Origin: Thermomonas sp.
GTDB lineage: Bacteria > Pseudomonadota > Gammaproteobacteria > Xanthomonadales > Xanthomonadaceae
Direction: 5' to 3'
Length of the DNA stretch: 64,000 nt
NCBI RefSeq assembly: GCF_029945965.1
Contig: NZ_JAQSDO010000015.1
Span: 620,001 to 684,000 of the forward strand
The notes under the pieces are model-generated. The model saw only the letters and a program-made list of their open reading frames with translations, was not told where the DNA came from and made no database searches. This document shows, one piece after another, positions 26,218 through 35,225 of this stretch (positions within the stretch are counted from its first letter, which is position 1; every line of letters begins with the position of its first letter). The position numbers were made by a program, and so were the translations under genes.

Positions 26218-27384
26218 TTGACCATACCTGCAATCCTCGCGCTTGAAGACGGCACCGTCTTCGAGGGCCGTTCCGTGGGCGCACCCGGCCTGTCCGTGGG
26301 CGAGGTGGTGTTCAACACCGCCATGACCGGCTACCAGGAAATCCTCACCGACCCGTCCTACGCACGGCAGTTGGTGACCCTGACCTACCCGCATATCGGC
26401 AATACCGGCTGCACCGACCAGGACGACGAGTCCGGCAAAGCTTGGGCGGCCGGGCTGATCGTGCGCGACGTGCCACGCCGTCCCAGCAGCTGGCGCAGCC
26501 AGGTCGCACTGCCGGAATGGCTGCAGGCGCGCGGTATTGTCGCCATCGCCGACATCGATACCCGCAAGCTGACCCGGATGTTGCGTGATCGCGGCTCCCA
26601 GAACGGCACGTTGCTGGCGGGTAACGTAATTGGCGAACAGCTCGATGCCGACAAGGCGATCGAAGCTGCGCGCAAGTTCCCCGGCCTGGCTGGCATGGAC
26701 TTGGCCAAGGTGGTCAGCACGACCAAGGCCTACGAATGGCGTGATGGCCAGCTTGATCTCGATACCGGCGAATGCGTGCGCGTCGATGCGCGGTTCAAGG
26801 TCGTGGCCTACGATTTCGGCGTGAAGCGGAACATCCTGCGCATGCTGGCCGAGCGTGGCTGCGCGGTGACCGTGGTGCCGGCGCAGACGCCTGCATCCGA
26901 CGTGTTGGCGATGAAACCTGATGGTGTGTTCTTGTCTAACGGCCCCGGCGATCCCGCGCCCTGCGACTACGCAATCGCCGCGATCCGCGAACTGCTGTCC
27001 GCCAAAATGCCGATCTACGGGATCTGCCTCGGTCACCAGTTGCTTGGCCTGGCGGTTGGCGCAAAGACCATGAAAATGCCGCACGGCCATCATGGCGCCA
27101 ATCATCCCGTGATTGACTTGGGGTCACCTGAAGGAAGCCAGAAACGGGTGATGATCACCTCTCAAAACCACGGTTTCTGCATCGATGAAACCACACTCCC
27201 GGCGAACGCGCGCGCGACCCACCGCTCGCTGTTCGACGAGACCAACCAGGGCATCGCCCTGACCGACGCGCCGGCCTTCAGTTTCCAGGGACACCCCGAA
27301 GCCAGTCCAGGTCCACATGACTTGGGGCCATTGTTCGACCGGTTTGTTGCCCTGATGTTGAACAAGCAGGCGGAGGCCAACTGA
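26218..27384 (+). CDS. carA: Carbamoyl-phosphate synthase small (glutaminase) subunit
   Basis: Hydrolyses glutamine and passes ammonia to CarB, for arginine and pyrimidine synthesis. 388 residues. The N-terminal domain starts [16 protein letters not shown]; the class I glutamine amidotransferase domain has the nucleophile Cys in G-I-C-L-G-H-Q-L-L and the catalytic His/Glu in [13 protein letters not shown]. The start codon is TTG, with AAGG eight bases before it and no in-frame ATG or GTG nearby that would keep the conserved N-terminus. One base separates it from carB. Confidence 0.97.
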   Translation: MTIPAILALEDGTVFEGRSVGAPGLSVGEVVFNTAMTGYQEILTDPSYARQLVTLTYPHIGNTGCTDQDDESGKAWAAGLIVRDVPRRPSSWRSQVALPEWLQARGIVAIADIDTRKLTRMLRDRGSQNGTLLAGNVIGEQLDADKAIEAARKFPGLAGMDLAKVVSTTKAYEWRDGQLDLDTGECVRVDARFKVVAYDFGVKRNILRMLAERGCAVTVVPAQTPASDVLAMKPDGVFLSNGPGDPAPCDYAIAAIRELLSAKMPIYGICLGHQLLGLAVGAKTMKMPHGHHGANHPVIDLGSPEGSQKRVMITSQNHGFCIDETTLPANARATHRSLFDETNQGIALTDAPAFSFQGHPEASPGPHDLGPLFDRFVALMLNKQAEAN

Positions 27385-27385
27385 C

Positions 27386-30300
27386 ATGCCAAAGCGCACC
27401 GACATCAAGACCATCCTGATCATCGGCGCTGGCCCGATCGTGATCGGCCAGGCTTGCGAATTCGACTACTCCGGCGCACAGGCCTGCAAGGCGCTGCGCG
27501 ACGAGGGCTACCGGGTGGTGCTGGTCAACAGCAATCCGGCCACGATCATGACCGACCCGGACATGGCTGATGCGGTCTACATCGAGCCGATCAACTGGCA
27601 AACAGTCGAACGCATCATCGCCAAGGAAAAACCCGACGCGCTGCTGCCGACAATGGGTGGCCAGACCGCGTTGAATTGTGCGCTGGACCTGGCCGACAAC
27701 GGCGTGCTGGAAAAATACGGCGTCGAACTCATTGGTGCCAAGCGCGAAGCAATCCGCATGGCCGAGGACCGCGAACTGTTTCGCGTGGCGATGGGCGAGA
27801 TTGGCCTGGACTGTCCGAAGGCGGAAGTCGCGCGCTCGCTGGAGCAGGCGCTGGATATCCAGACCCGTGTCGGCTACCCGACGATCATCCGACCCAGCTT
27901 CACCCTCGGTGGCAGCGGTGGCGGCATCGCCTACAACCGCGAAGAACTGATCGACATCGTCACCGGTGGCCTGGAACTCTCGCCAACCGGCGAAGTGCTG
28001 GTGGAAGAGTCGGTGCTGGGCTGGAAGGAATTCGAGATGGAAGTGGTCCGCGACACCGCGGACAACTGCATTATTGTTTGCAGCATCGAAAATTTCGATC
28101 CGATGGGCGTGCACACCGGCGATTCGATCACTGTCGCGCCGGCGCAGACCTTGACCGACAAGGAATACCAGCGTCTGCGCAATGCTTCCATCGCGGTGCT
28201 GCGCAAGATTGGCGTGGATACCGGCGGCAGCAACGTGCAGTTCGGCATCAATGCCGAGAACGGTCGCGTGGTGGTGATCGAGATGAACCCGCGGGTGTCG
28301 CGTTCCTCCGCACTGGCGTCGAAGGCGACGGGTTTCCCGATTGCCAAGGTTGCGGCCAAGCTCGCGGTTGGTTACACGCTGGATGAACTCAAGAACGAAA
28401 TCACCGGCGGCTTGACCCCGGCATCGTTCGAACCCAGCATCGACTATGTGGTCACCAAGATTCCGCGGTTTGCCTTCGAGAAATTCCCGACTGCCGATGC
28501 ACGCCTGACCACCCAGATGAAATCGGTGGGCGAGGTGATGGCGATCGGCCGCACCTTCCAGGAATCCTTGCAAAAAGCGCTACGCGGACTTGAAACCGGC
28601 AAGGTCGGGCTGGACCCGACGGGCCTGAACCTGACCGATGAGAACGACCTCGCGACACTGCGCCGCGAGACCAAGGAGCCTGGTCCCGAGCGCATCTTCT
28701 ATCTCGCCGATGCATTCCGCGCCGGCATGAGCGTGGAAGAGGTGCATGCGCTGTCGTTCGTCGATCCGTGGTTCCTCGACCAGATCGAAGAGATCGTCGA
28801 TGCCGAAGTGGACATCGCACATCGCGGGCTGGATGGACTGGATGCGGCGCGCCTGCGTGCGCTCAAGCGCAAGGGTTTCTCCGACATCCGCATCGCCCAG
28901 CTGACCGGTACCAACGAGTCGGCGGTGCGTGCGTTGCGCAAGGCCTTCGGCGTGCGTCCGGTGTACAAGCGGGTCGACAGCTGCGCGGCGGAATTCGCGA
29001 CTACTACTGCCTATCTGTATTCGACCTACGAGGACGAATGCGAGGCGCTGCCGACCGACCGCAAGAAGATCATGGTGCTCGGCGGCGGCCCGAATCGCAT
29101 TGGCCAGGGCATCGAGTTCGATTACTGCTGCGTGCACGCAGCGTTGGCGCTGCGCGAGGACGGGTACGAGACCATCATGGTCAACTGCAACCCGGAAACT
29201 GTCTCGACCGATTACGACACGTCCGACCGCTTGTATTTCGAGCCGCTGACACTGGAAGATGTGCTGGAGATCGTCGAACTCGAAAAGCCGCACGGTGTGA
29301 TCGTGCAGTACGGCGGGCAGACTCCGCTGAAGTTGGCTAAAGCACTTGAAGCCAATGGCGTGCCGATCATTGGTACGTCGCCGGAATCCATCGACCTGGC
29401 CGAGGACCGCGAGCGCTTCCAGAAACTGGTCACCGAGCTGGGCCTGCTGCAGCCGCCGAACCGTACTGCGCGCAGTGAAGACGAAGCCCTGCTGCACGCA
29501 CGCGAAATTGGTTACCCGCTGGTGGTGCGCCCGAGTTATGTACTCGGCGGCCGCGCGATGGAAGTGGTACATGCCGAAGCCGATCTCGCGCGTTACATGC
29601 GCGAGGCGGTCAAGGTTTCGCACGATTCGCCAGTATTGCTGGACCGCTTCCTGGACAACGCGGTCGAAGTCGACGTCGATGTAATCGCCGATTCAACCGG
29701 CAATGTGCTGGTCGGCGGGGTGATGGAACATATCGAGGAAGCTGGCGTGCATTCCGGCGACTCGTCATGCTCGCTGCCGCCGTATTCGCTATCAGCCGAC
29801 ACACAGGCAAAGCTACGCGAACAGGTGGTGATGCTGGCCAAGGCGCTCAATGTGATTGGCCTGATGAACACCCAGTTCGCAGTGCAGACAGACGCTGATG
29901 GCAACGACACCATCTTCCTGCTGGAAGTAAATCCGCGCGCCTCGCGCACGGTGCCATTCGTGTCCAAGGCGACCGGCCGGCCGCTGGCCAAGATCGCCGC
30001 GCGCTGCATGGCCGGCAAGTCGCTGGCCGAGCAGGGCACGACTACAGAAATTGTGCCGGAGTACTACTCGGTCAAGGAAGCGGTGTTCCCGTTTGCCAAA
30101 TTCCAGAATGTGGACCCGATCCTCGGTCCGGAAATGCGTTCCACCGGCGAAGTGATGGGTGTAGGTCGCACGTTCGGTGCTGCGTTCGCAAGGGCCGAGG
30201 AAGCCGCGAATATCCGCGCGCCACAACCCGGCAAGGCCTTCATCTCGGTGCGCGATCCAGACAAGGCGCGCGTCGTGCCGGTTGCACGCGACATGATCGC

Positions 30301-30625
30301 GCGTGGCTTCAGCCTGGTCGCCACGTCCGGCACTGCCAACGCGTTGGCTGCCAATGGCATCGCCTGTGAGCGGGTCAACAAAGTGATCGAGGGTCGTCCG
30401 CACATCGTCGACCTGATCAAGAACGGCGAGATCTGCTACATCGTCAACACCACCGAGGGAAGCCAGGCGATCGCCGACTCCTTCTCGATCCGGCGCGAAG
30501 CCCTCCAGCATCGCGTCACATACTCCACCACGGTGGCCGGCGCGCGTGCATTGCTGCACTCGATGGACCATCGCGGCGTCGGCGAAGTGCTGGCGCTGCA
30601 GGAACTGCACAAGGAACTGAAGTGA
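27386..30625 (+). CDS. carB: Carbamoyl-phosphate synthase large subunit
   Basis: Makes carbamoyl phosphate from bicarbonate, ammonia and two ATP. 1079 residues, normal length. Two homologous ATP-grasp halves ([10 protein letters not shown] at the start and [11 protein letters not shown] near residue 565), each with E-V-N-P-R or E-M-N-P-R metal motifs, an oligomerisation domain between, and the C-terminal MGS-like allosteric domain (from about residue 950). The TGA stop overlaps the greA GTG. Confidence 0.99.
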   Translation: MPKRTDIKTILIIGAGPIVIGQACEFDYSGAQACKALRDEGYRVVLVNSNPATIMTDPDMADAVYIEPINWQTVERIIAKEKPDALLPTMGGQTALNCALDLADNGVLEKYGVELIGAKREAIRMAEDRELFRVAMGEIGLDCPKAEVARSLEQALDIQTRVGYPTIIRPSFTLGGSGGGIAYNREELIDIVTGGLELSPTGEVLVEESVLGWKEFEMEVVRDTADNCIIVCSIENFDPMGVHTGDSITVAPAQTLTDKEYQRLRNASIAVLRKIGVDTGGSNVQFGINAENGRVVVIEMNPRVSRSSALASKATGFPIAKVAAKLAVGYTLDELKNEITGGLTPASFEPSIDYVVTKIPRFAFEKFPTADARLTTQMKSVGEVMAIGRTFQESLQKALRGLETGKVGLDPTGLNLTDENDLATLRRETKEPGPERIFYLADAFRAGMSVEEVHALSFVDPWFLDQIEEIVDAEVDIAHRGLDGLDAARLRALKRKGFSDIRIAQLTGTNESAVRALRKAFGVRPVYKRVDSCAAEFATTTAYLYSTYEDECEALPTDRKKIMVLGGGPNRIGQGIEFDYCCVHAALALREDGYETIMVNCNPETVSTDYDTSDRLYFEPLTLEDVLEIVELEKPHGVIVQYGGQTPLKLAKALEANGVPIIGTSPESIDLAEDRERFQKLVTELGLLQPPNRTARSEDEALLHAREIGYPLVVRPSYVLGGRAMEVVHAEADLARYMREAVKVSHDSPVLLDRFLDNAVEVDVDVIADSTGNVLVGGVMEHIEEAGVHSGDSSCSLPPYSLSADTQAKLREQVVMLAKALNVIGLMNTQFAVQTDADGNDTIFLLEVNPRASRTVPFVSKATGRPLAKIAARCMAGKSLAEQGTTTEIVPEYYSVKEAVFPFAKFQNVDPILGPEMRSTGEVMGVGRTFGAAFARAEEAANIRAPQPGKAFISVRDPDKARVVPVARDMIARGFSLVATSGTANALAANGIACERVNKVIEGRPHIVDLIKNGEICYIVNTTEGSQAIADSFSIRREALQHRVTYSTTVAGARALLHSMDHRGVGEVLALQELHKELK

Positions 30626-31101
30626 CGCACGCACCCATTACCGCGAAGGGCGCCAAGCGCCTGCGCGCAGAGCTCGAGGAACTGAAGTCGGTCAAGCGAC
30701 CGACGGTCATCGCTGCGATCGCCGAGGCGCGTGCGCATGGCGACCTAAAGGAAAACGCCGAATACCACGCCGCACGCGATCAGCAGAGTTTCATCGAAGG
30801 TCGCATCAAGCACCTGGAAGGCGAGTTGTCGCATGCACAGGTGATCGACATCGCCACCCTGACCGCCGGCGACAGGGTTGTGTTTGGCGCCACGGTAAAA
30901 CTTGCCGATTGCGATACCGACGAAGAGCGCACCTATCAGATCGTTGGCGATCTCGAAGCCGACATCAAGCTGGGGTTGATCGCGATTTCCTCGCCGGTGG
31001 CACGCGCGTTGATCGGCAAACACGAGGGCGATACCGCCACCATCGAAGCACCAGCAGGCACCCGCGAGTACGAAATCATCGCGGTTAGTTATCTCGATTG
31101 A
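30622..31101 (+). CDS. greA: Transcription elongation factor GreA
   Basis: Rescues backtracked RNA polymerase by stimulating transcript cleavage. 159 residues: N-terminal coiled coil with the acidic tip [16 protein letters not shown] and a C-terminal FKBP-like domain ([20 protein letters not shown]). The start is GTG, overlapping the carB stop; no closer ATG fits the family N-terminus. Confidence 0.97.
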   Translation: MTHAPITAKGAKRLRAELEELKSVKRPTVIAAIAEARAHGDLKENAEYHAARDQQSFIEGRIKHLEGELSHAQVIDIATLTAGDRVVFGATVKLADCDTDEERTYQIVGDLEADIKLGLIAISSPVARALIGKHEGDTATIEAPAGTREYEIIAVSYLD

Positions 31102-31141
31102 AGTGGCTCGTCCGAAGTGGCTCACCTGAAGTGACGCGCCC
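31100..31141. repeat. Three imperfect 14-bp tandem repeats
   Basis: GAAGTGGCTCGTCC, GAAGTGGCTCACCT and GAAGTGACGCGCCC follow each other from the greA stop to three bases before the next start. The last copy resembles the carB-greA junction (CTGAAGTGACGC). Confidence 0.85.
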
Positions 31142-31144
31142 GAC

Positions 31145-32086
31145 ATGACGCAGTTGAACCTGTTGCTGCCGGCAGGCGCACGGCTCGCCGGCATCACGTT
31201 TCCCGCGTCGCTGGCAAAGGCACTAGGCCGCGCAGACGAAGTGGTCGGGCAACCGGGCGAGCAAGCGCAGCTGTCGCGTCATTTCCAGCTACTGCCGGAT
31301 CGCTGGCCGCACGCGGCATTGACCCACGTTGCGGATGCCGGGTTGGACGACGCGCGTTCCTCCGCATGGCTGCGCGCCGACCCGGCCTACATCCGTCCCG
31401 ACATCAATGGCGCGCGCCTGCTGGCGACTGGCGCCGCGCTCTCGATGAGTGTGCAGGATGTCGAGGCGTTCCTGCCTGCACTGCGTCCACTGTTCGGCGA
31501 TGCCGGCTTCCTGCTAGATGCACCGCATCCGACGCGCTGGTACCTGCGCCTGCCACGCGAGACCCAATTACCCGATTTTCCCGCACCCGACCAGGCGCTG
31601 GGCGAGGATGTGTTCGACCACATGCCGGACGGCCCGCAGGCACGCCGCTGGCGTACCTTGTTGAGTGAAACGCAGGTCGTGCTGCACAACCACCCGCGTA
31701 ATGAAGAGCGCGCACGAGCGGGACTTGTGCCGGTAAATTCGCTGTGGTTCTGGGGCGGCGGGCTGTTGCCCGACAACGCGACCAGCGATTCCATGACCGT
31801 ATTTTCGGATGATCCCGTCTTGCACGGTCTGGCTAGCGTCGGCACATTCAAAGCCATGCCAATCGCTGATTTCAAAAGTTTTGAATCCCTCGCCAATGAC
31901 GCACTGATCGATCTGCGCGCGGTCCGCGATCCAAAGGTGTTGCTGGAGGGCTGGTTGCAGCCTGCATTTGTCGTCGCCACGCAAGGCCAAGTCGATTTCG
32001 ATCTTGCCGATGGCCGGATGTTCCAATTGCAGCCAAGCCAGCGCTGGCGTTTCTGGCGCAAGCCACGCACGGCGCTGACCGCGTGA
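31145..32086 (+). CDS. rpfE: RpfE-like protein (annotated elsewhere as phosphoglycerate-mutase-like)
   Basis: Cytoplasmic protein of 313 residues with conserved-looking blocks R-H-F-Q-L-L-P-D-R-W-P, W-L-R-A-D-P-A-Y-I-R-P-D, H-P-T-R-W-Y-L-R-L-P, L-H-N-H-P-R-N and N-S-L-W-F-W-G-G-G-L-L-P. These blocks and the position directly before recJ match RpfE of Xanthomonas as I remember it, a gene of the extended rpf region with a minor effect on virulence factors. The family is often labelled cofactor-independent phosphoglycerate mutase-like, but no metal-binding catalytic Ser/Asp/His set is evident, so enzymatic activity is doubtful. Start at 31145 is ATG; the stop overlaps the recJ GTG. Confidence 0.72.
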   Translation: MTQLNLLLPAGARLAGITFPASLAKALGRADEVVGQPGEQAQLSRHFQLLPDRWPHAALTHVADAGLDDARSSAWLRADPAYIRPDINGARLLATGAALSMSVQDVEAFLPALRPLFGDAGFLLDAPHPTRWYLRLPRETQLPDFPAPDQALGEDVFDHMPDGPQARRWRTLLSETQVVLHNHPRNEERARAGLVPVNSLWFWGGGLLPDNATSDSMTVFSDDPVLHGLASVGTFKAMPIADFKSFESLANDALIDLRAVRDPKVLLEGWLQPAFVVATQGQVDFDLADGRMFQLQPSQRWRFWRKPRTALTA

Positions 32087-33795
32087 ACGTGCAGCGGCGC
32101 ATCGTTCGTCGCGGACAACCGGCGAGCATGGATGGTGAGTGGCCGGCACAATGGCCGCCATTGTTACAGCGACTGCATGCTGCGCGTGGTAGTGCTGGTG
32201 CATCACAGGCCATGCCGCGACTGGCCGACTTGCTGCCTTTCGATCTGCTGACCGGCATCGAACAGGCGGTGCTGCTGCTTCAAGACGCCATCAATCGCGA
32301 TGCGCATATCGTGGTGGTCGGCGACTATGACTGCGACGGCGCCACCGCCTGTGCAGTTGGCGTGCGCGGCTTGCGCATGCTCGGCGCGAAGCGCGTGTCG
32401 CATGCGGTGCCCAATCGCATCGTGCATGGCTACGGCATGACGCCGGGACTTGTCGAAGAGCTTGTCGGGCTGGAGCCCGATCTGTTGGTCACTGTCGACC
32501 ATGGCATCGCCTGCCATGCGGGCATTGCAGCCGCGAAGGCGCACGGCTGGCAGGTGCTGGTGACCGACCATCACCTGCCGGGCGCAACCCTACCGACCGC
32601 GGACGCCATCGTTGATCCCAACCAGCCTGGCGATGCATTCCCGAGCAAGGCGCTTGCCGGCGTCGGGGTGATGTTCTACGTGCTGCTGGCGCTGCGCGCG
32701 AAGCGTGGCGTGCAGGCTGATCTGGCTTCATTGCTGGACTTGGTCGCAGTGGGCACCGTGGCCGATATGGTGGCGCTGGATGCCAACAATCGCGCTTTGG
32801 TCGGCGCAGGCCTACGGCGATTGCGTGCAGGGCAGGGTTGCGCCGGCCTGCGTGCATTGATCGAGGTCGCCGGTCGCCACGCTGCAAGTCTGACCACGAC
32901 CGACATTGGTTTCGCCATTGGCCCGCGGATCAATGCGGCGGGCCGCCTGGAGGACATGAGCATCGGCATCGAATGCCTGATCACCGATGATCCGGCACAG
33001 GCTTTGGTCCTGGCGCAGATCCTGCAGTCGATCAACCAGGAGCGCCGGGGTGTGCAGGCCGAAATGCAGGACATGGCCGAAGCACAGATGCCCGGCCTTG
33101 ATGATGCCGCCACTTCGTGTGCCGTGTGCCTGTACGACGCAGATTGGCATCCGGGCGTGGTTGGGCTGGTTGCATCCAAGACCAAGGAACGCCTGCATCG
33201 CCCCGCGATCGCATTCGCGCCGTCCGAACCCGGCAACAGCATGCTGCGCGGCTCGGCGCGTTCCATCCCGGGCTTCCATATCCGCGATGCGCTGGCGCTG
33301 GTCGATGCGCGACATCCTGGGCTGGTCCCGCGTTTTGGCGGGCATGCGATGGCCGCGGGTCTAAGTCTTGAATTCGATGACTTGCCTGCATTCCGCGATG
33401 CATTCCAACAGGTCGCATCCGAATGGCTGACGCCGGACCTGCTCACCGATACCCTGCACAGCGATGGCGAGTTGGCTGCCGATGAATTCGCCATCGAATC
33501 TGCATTGGCCCTGCGCGACGGCGGCCATTGGGGGCAGGGCTACCCCGAACCGATGTTCGATGGCGAGTTCGATGTGCTGGGCTGGCGCATCGTTGGCGAA
33601 CGTCATCTAAAACTCGAGCTCATGCATGACGGTCGCCGACTCAATGCCATCCACTTCGGTGGCTGGAATGGCACGCCACCACCCGCGCGCGTGCACCTGG
33701 CCTATCGCCTCACACCGGACGACTATCGTGGCAAGGATGCGATCCAGTTGATCGTCGTGCATGCGCAGGCGGTCGCTCCCGGCTCAGAGGGCTGA
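32083..33795 (+). CDS. recJ: Single-stranded-DNA exonuclease RecJ
   Basis: 5'-3' exonuclease for recombination and mismatch repair. 570 residues, close to E. coli (577). DHH-family motifs: V-V-G-D-Y-D-C-D-G-A-T-A (about residue 78), V-D-H-G-I-A-C-H, V-T-D-H-H-L-P-G, then the DHHA1 part with G-P-R-I-N-A-A-G-R-L and R-F-G-G-H-A-M-A-A-G, and the C-terminal OB fold. The start is GTG overlapping the preceding stop. The 3' end overlaps the convergent acyltransferase gene by 12 bases. Confidence 0.97.
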   Translation: MNVQRRIVRRGQPASMDGEWPAQWPPLLQRLHAARGSAGASQAMPRLADLLPFDLLTGIEQAVLLLQDAINRDAHIVVVGDYDCDGATACAVGVRGLRMLGAKRVSHAVPNRIVHGYGMTPGLVEELVGLEPDLLVTVDHGIACHAGIAAAKAHGWQVLVTDHHLPGATLPTADAIVDPNQPGDAFPSKALAGVGVMFYVLLALRAKRGVQADLASLLDLVAVGTVADMVALDANNRALVGAGLRRLRAGQGCAGLRALIEVAGRHAASLTTTDIGFAIGPRINAAGRLEDMSIGIECLITDDPAQALVLAQILQSINQERRGVQAEMQDMAEAQMPGLDDAATSCAVCLYDADWHPGVVGLVASKTKERLHRPAIAFAPSEPGNSMLRGSARSIPGFHIRDALALVDARHPGLVPRFGGHAMAAGLSLEFDDLPAFRDAFQQVASEWLTPDLLTDTLHSDGELAADEFAIESALALRDGGHWGQGYPEPMFDGEFDVLGWRIVGERHLKLELMHDGRRLNAIHFGGWNGTPPPARVHLAYRLTPDDYRGKDAIQLIVVHAQAVAPGSEG

Positions 33796-35001
33796 AACCG
33801 GGACAGCCGTGCTGCGAAGCAGATTGTTGTTGCGCTTGCGCTTGAGCCCGAACAACGGGCGCAGGAATCCGACACGACGGATCACGAATTCGTGCAGCAG
33901 CAAGCAACCTGCAATCGTGCCGCCGATCACCAGCGTGGATTCAAGGCCGGCACCGAGCTTCAATGGGATCAGCCAGTAGGCAAGCAGCACGATCAGGCTT
34001 TGATGCAGGATGTACCAGGGATAGACCGCTTCGGTCGCATACGGCAGCCAGCGGAATGGACGGTTGAGCCAGGTAACACCCCAGCCGAAGATCGCGAGCA
34101 GGGCGGTCCACATGTATAGCGCGCGTCCGGCGTGTTCGATACCGTTCCACGGCAATATGGTCAGCCATTCCGGGATATCGTCAGGCAACAGCAGTCCGCG
34201 TCCAACCGCCCGCAAACCCAGCTCCAAGGTGATCCCGAGCAGTGCAATCGGCAACGTCTTCCAGCGCCAACGCGCCACCCGCTGCCAGAAATCCTGTTGG
34301 CGGGAAACCAGATAGCCGAACAGGAACACGCTGGAATACTCCGCGTGCAGGTACCAGTCGCCGGCCAACGCATGGGTTTCCGGGAACCTCGGCATGAGCA
34401 ACTGCAGGTAGCCGAAGAACAACATGGTTGGAAGCAGAATCATCCAGGCCAGGCTGCGATTGGCCAACCATGCCTGCATTCGCTTGCCGATACCGGATTC
34501 AATCATGGGTAGCAGCGCCAGCAAGACCAGCGTGTAATTCCACAGATAGGCCAGGTACCACAGGTGGTTCCAGGTCACGCCATGCGAAGCACCGGTCCAG
34601 CCGCCGTCCGGCCACGGCTTGAGCTGCAGGTAACGCTGCATGAAGTGGACGAACCCGGTCGGTACCGCGCCGTTGCGGACCGCTTCGCAATAGGACTGGA
34701 TCGGCACGATGAAGAGCATGCCGAACACCAGCGGCAACAGCAGGCGCCAGGTCCGGTTCCCTGCAAACCGCAGTGGGCCCCGCGTCGGCTGGTACAGGCC
34801 AATCGCAATTCCCGAGATCGCGAACAGCAAGGGCATCCGCCAGCGGTTGACCACGATCCTGACCCACTCGATCCAGTCATACTGATAGGTGCTGACGATT
34901 TGGAAATCGGAATTCGTCTGGTAAACGCCGCTGGCGTGATACAGGATCAGCAGGGCGAAGGCGAAGACGCGCAGTGCGTCGATGTCGTGGCGGCGTTGCA
35001 T
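33784..35001 (-). CDS. Acyltransferase family 3 membrane protein
   Basis: Integral membrane protein of 405 residues with about ten helices and the acyltransferase-3 signature at the N-terminus (R-R-H-D-I-D-A-L-R-V-F-A-F-A-L-L-I-L-Y-H, with the motif His), N-R-W-R-M-P-L-L-F-A-I-S-G and W-Y-L-A-Y-L-W-N-Y. This family (OpgC, OafA and relatives) transfers acetyl or succinyl groups to sugars of glucans, lipopolysaccharide or exopolysaccharide; the substrate here is unknown. The start at 35001 has AAGGA at nine bases; in-frame ATGs at 35010 and 35055 are less well placed. Single gene, convergent with recJ. Confidence 0.85.
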   Translation of the reverse strand: MQRRHDIDALRVFAFALLILYHASGVYQTNSDFQIVSTYQYDWIEWVRIVVNRWRMPLLFAISGIAIGLYQPTRGPLRFAGNRTWRLLLPLVFGMLFIVPIQSYCEAVRNGAVPTGFVHFMQRYLQLKPWPDGGWTGASHGVTWNHLWYLAYLWNYTLVLLALLPMIESGIGKRMQAWLANRSLAWMILLPTMLFFGYLQLLMPRFPETHALAGDWYLHAEYSSVFLFGYLVSRQQDFWQRVARWRWKTLPIALLGITLELGLRAVGRGLLLPDDIPEWLTILPWNGIEHAGRALYMWTALLAIFGWGVTWLNRPFRWLPYATEAVYPWYILHQSLIVLLAYWLIPLKLGAGLESTLVIGGTIAGCLLLHEFVIRRVGFLRPLFGLKRKRNNNLLRSTAVPVSAL

Positions 35002-35225
35002 GGCGCACATTCCTTGCTGGATATGCGTAGAGCCTTGGTTACATCCCATCATCACGCCAGCACGAAGTGACCATCGGATGGGGCGCAGGGACGGGCTGCG
35101 GGATCCGGGGATGAATGGTTGAGCTTGGCCAACCGACTTGCAGTGCTGGCGCCAGCGGTTCGCCCTGTGCAGGCTCGAGAAACCCCATCTGCCGCATCCA
35201 TGCGTTGGCAGGGATAGTCACCTTC

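Noticed and set aside
31145-32086. RpfE-like protein as an active phosphoglycerate mutase
   Set aside because: The catalytic and metal-binding residues expected of either mutase class are not evident.
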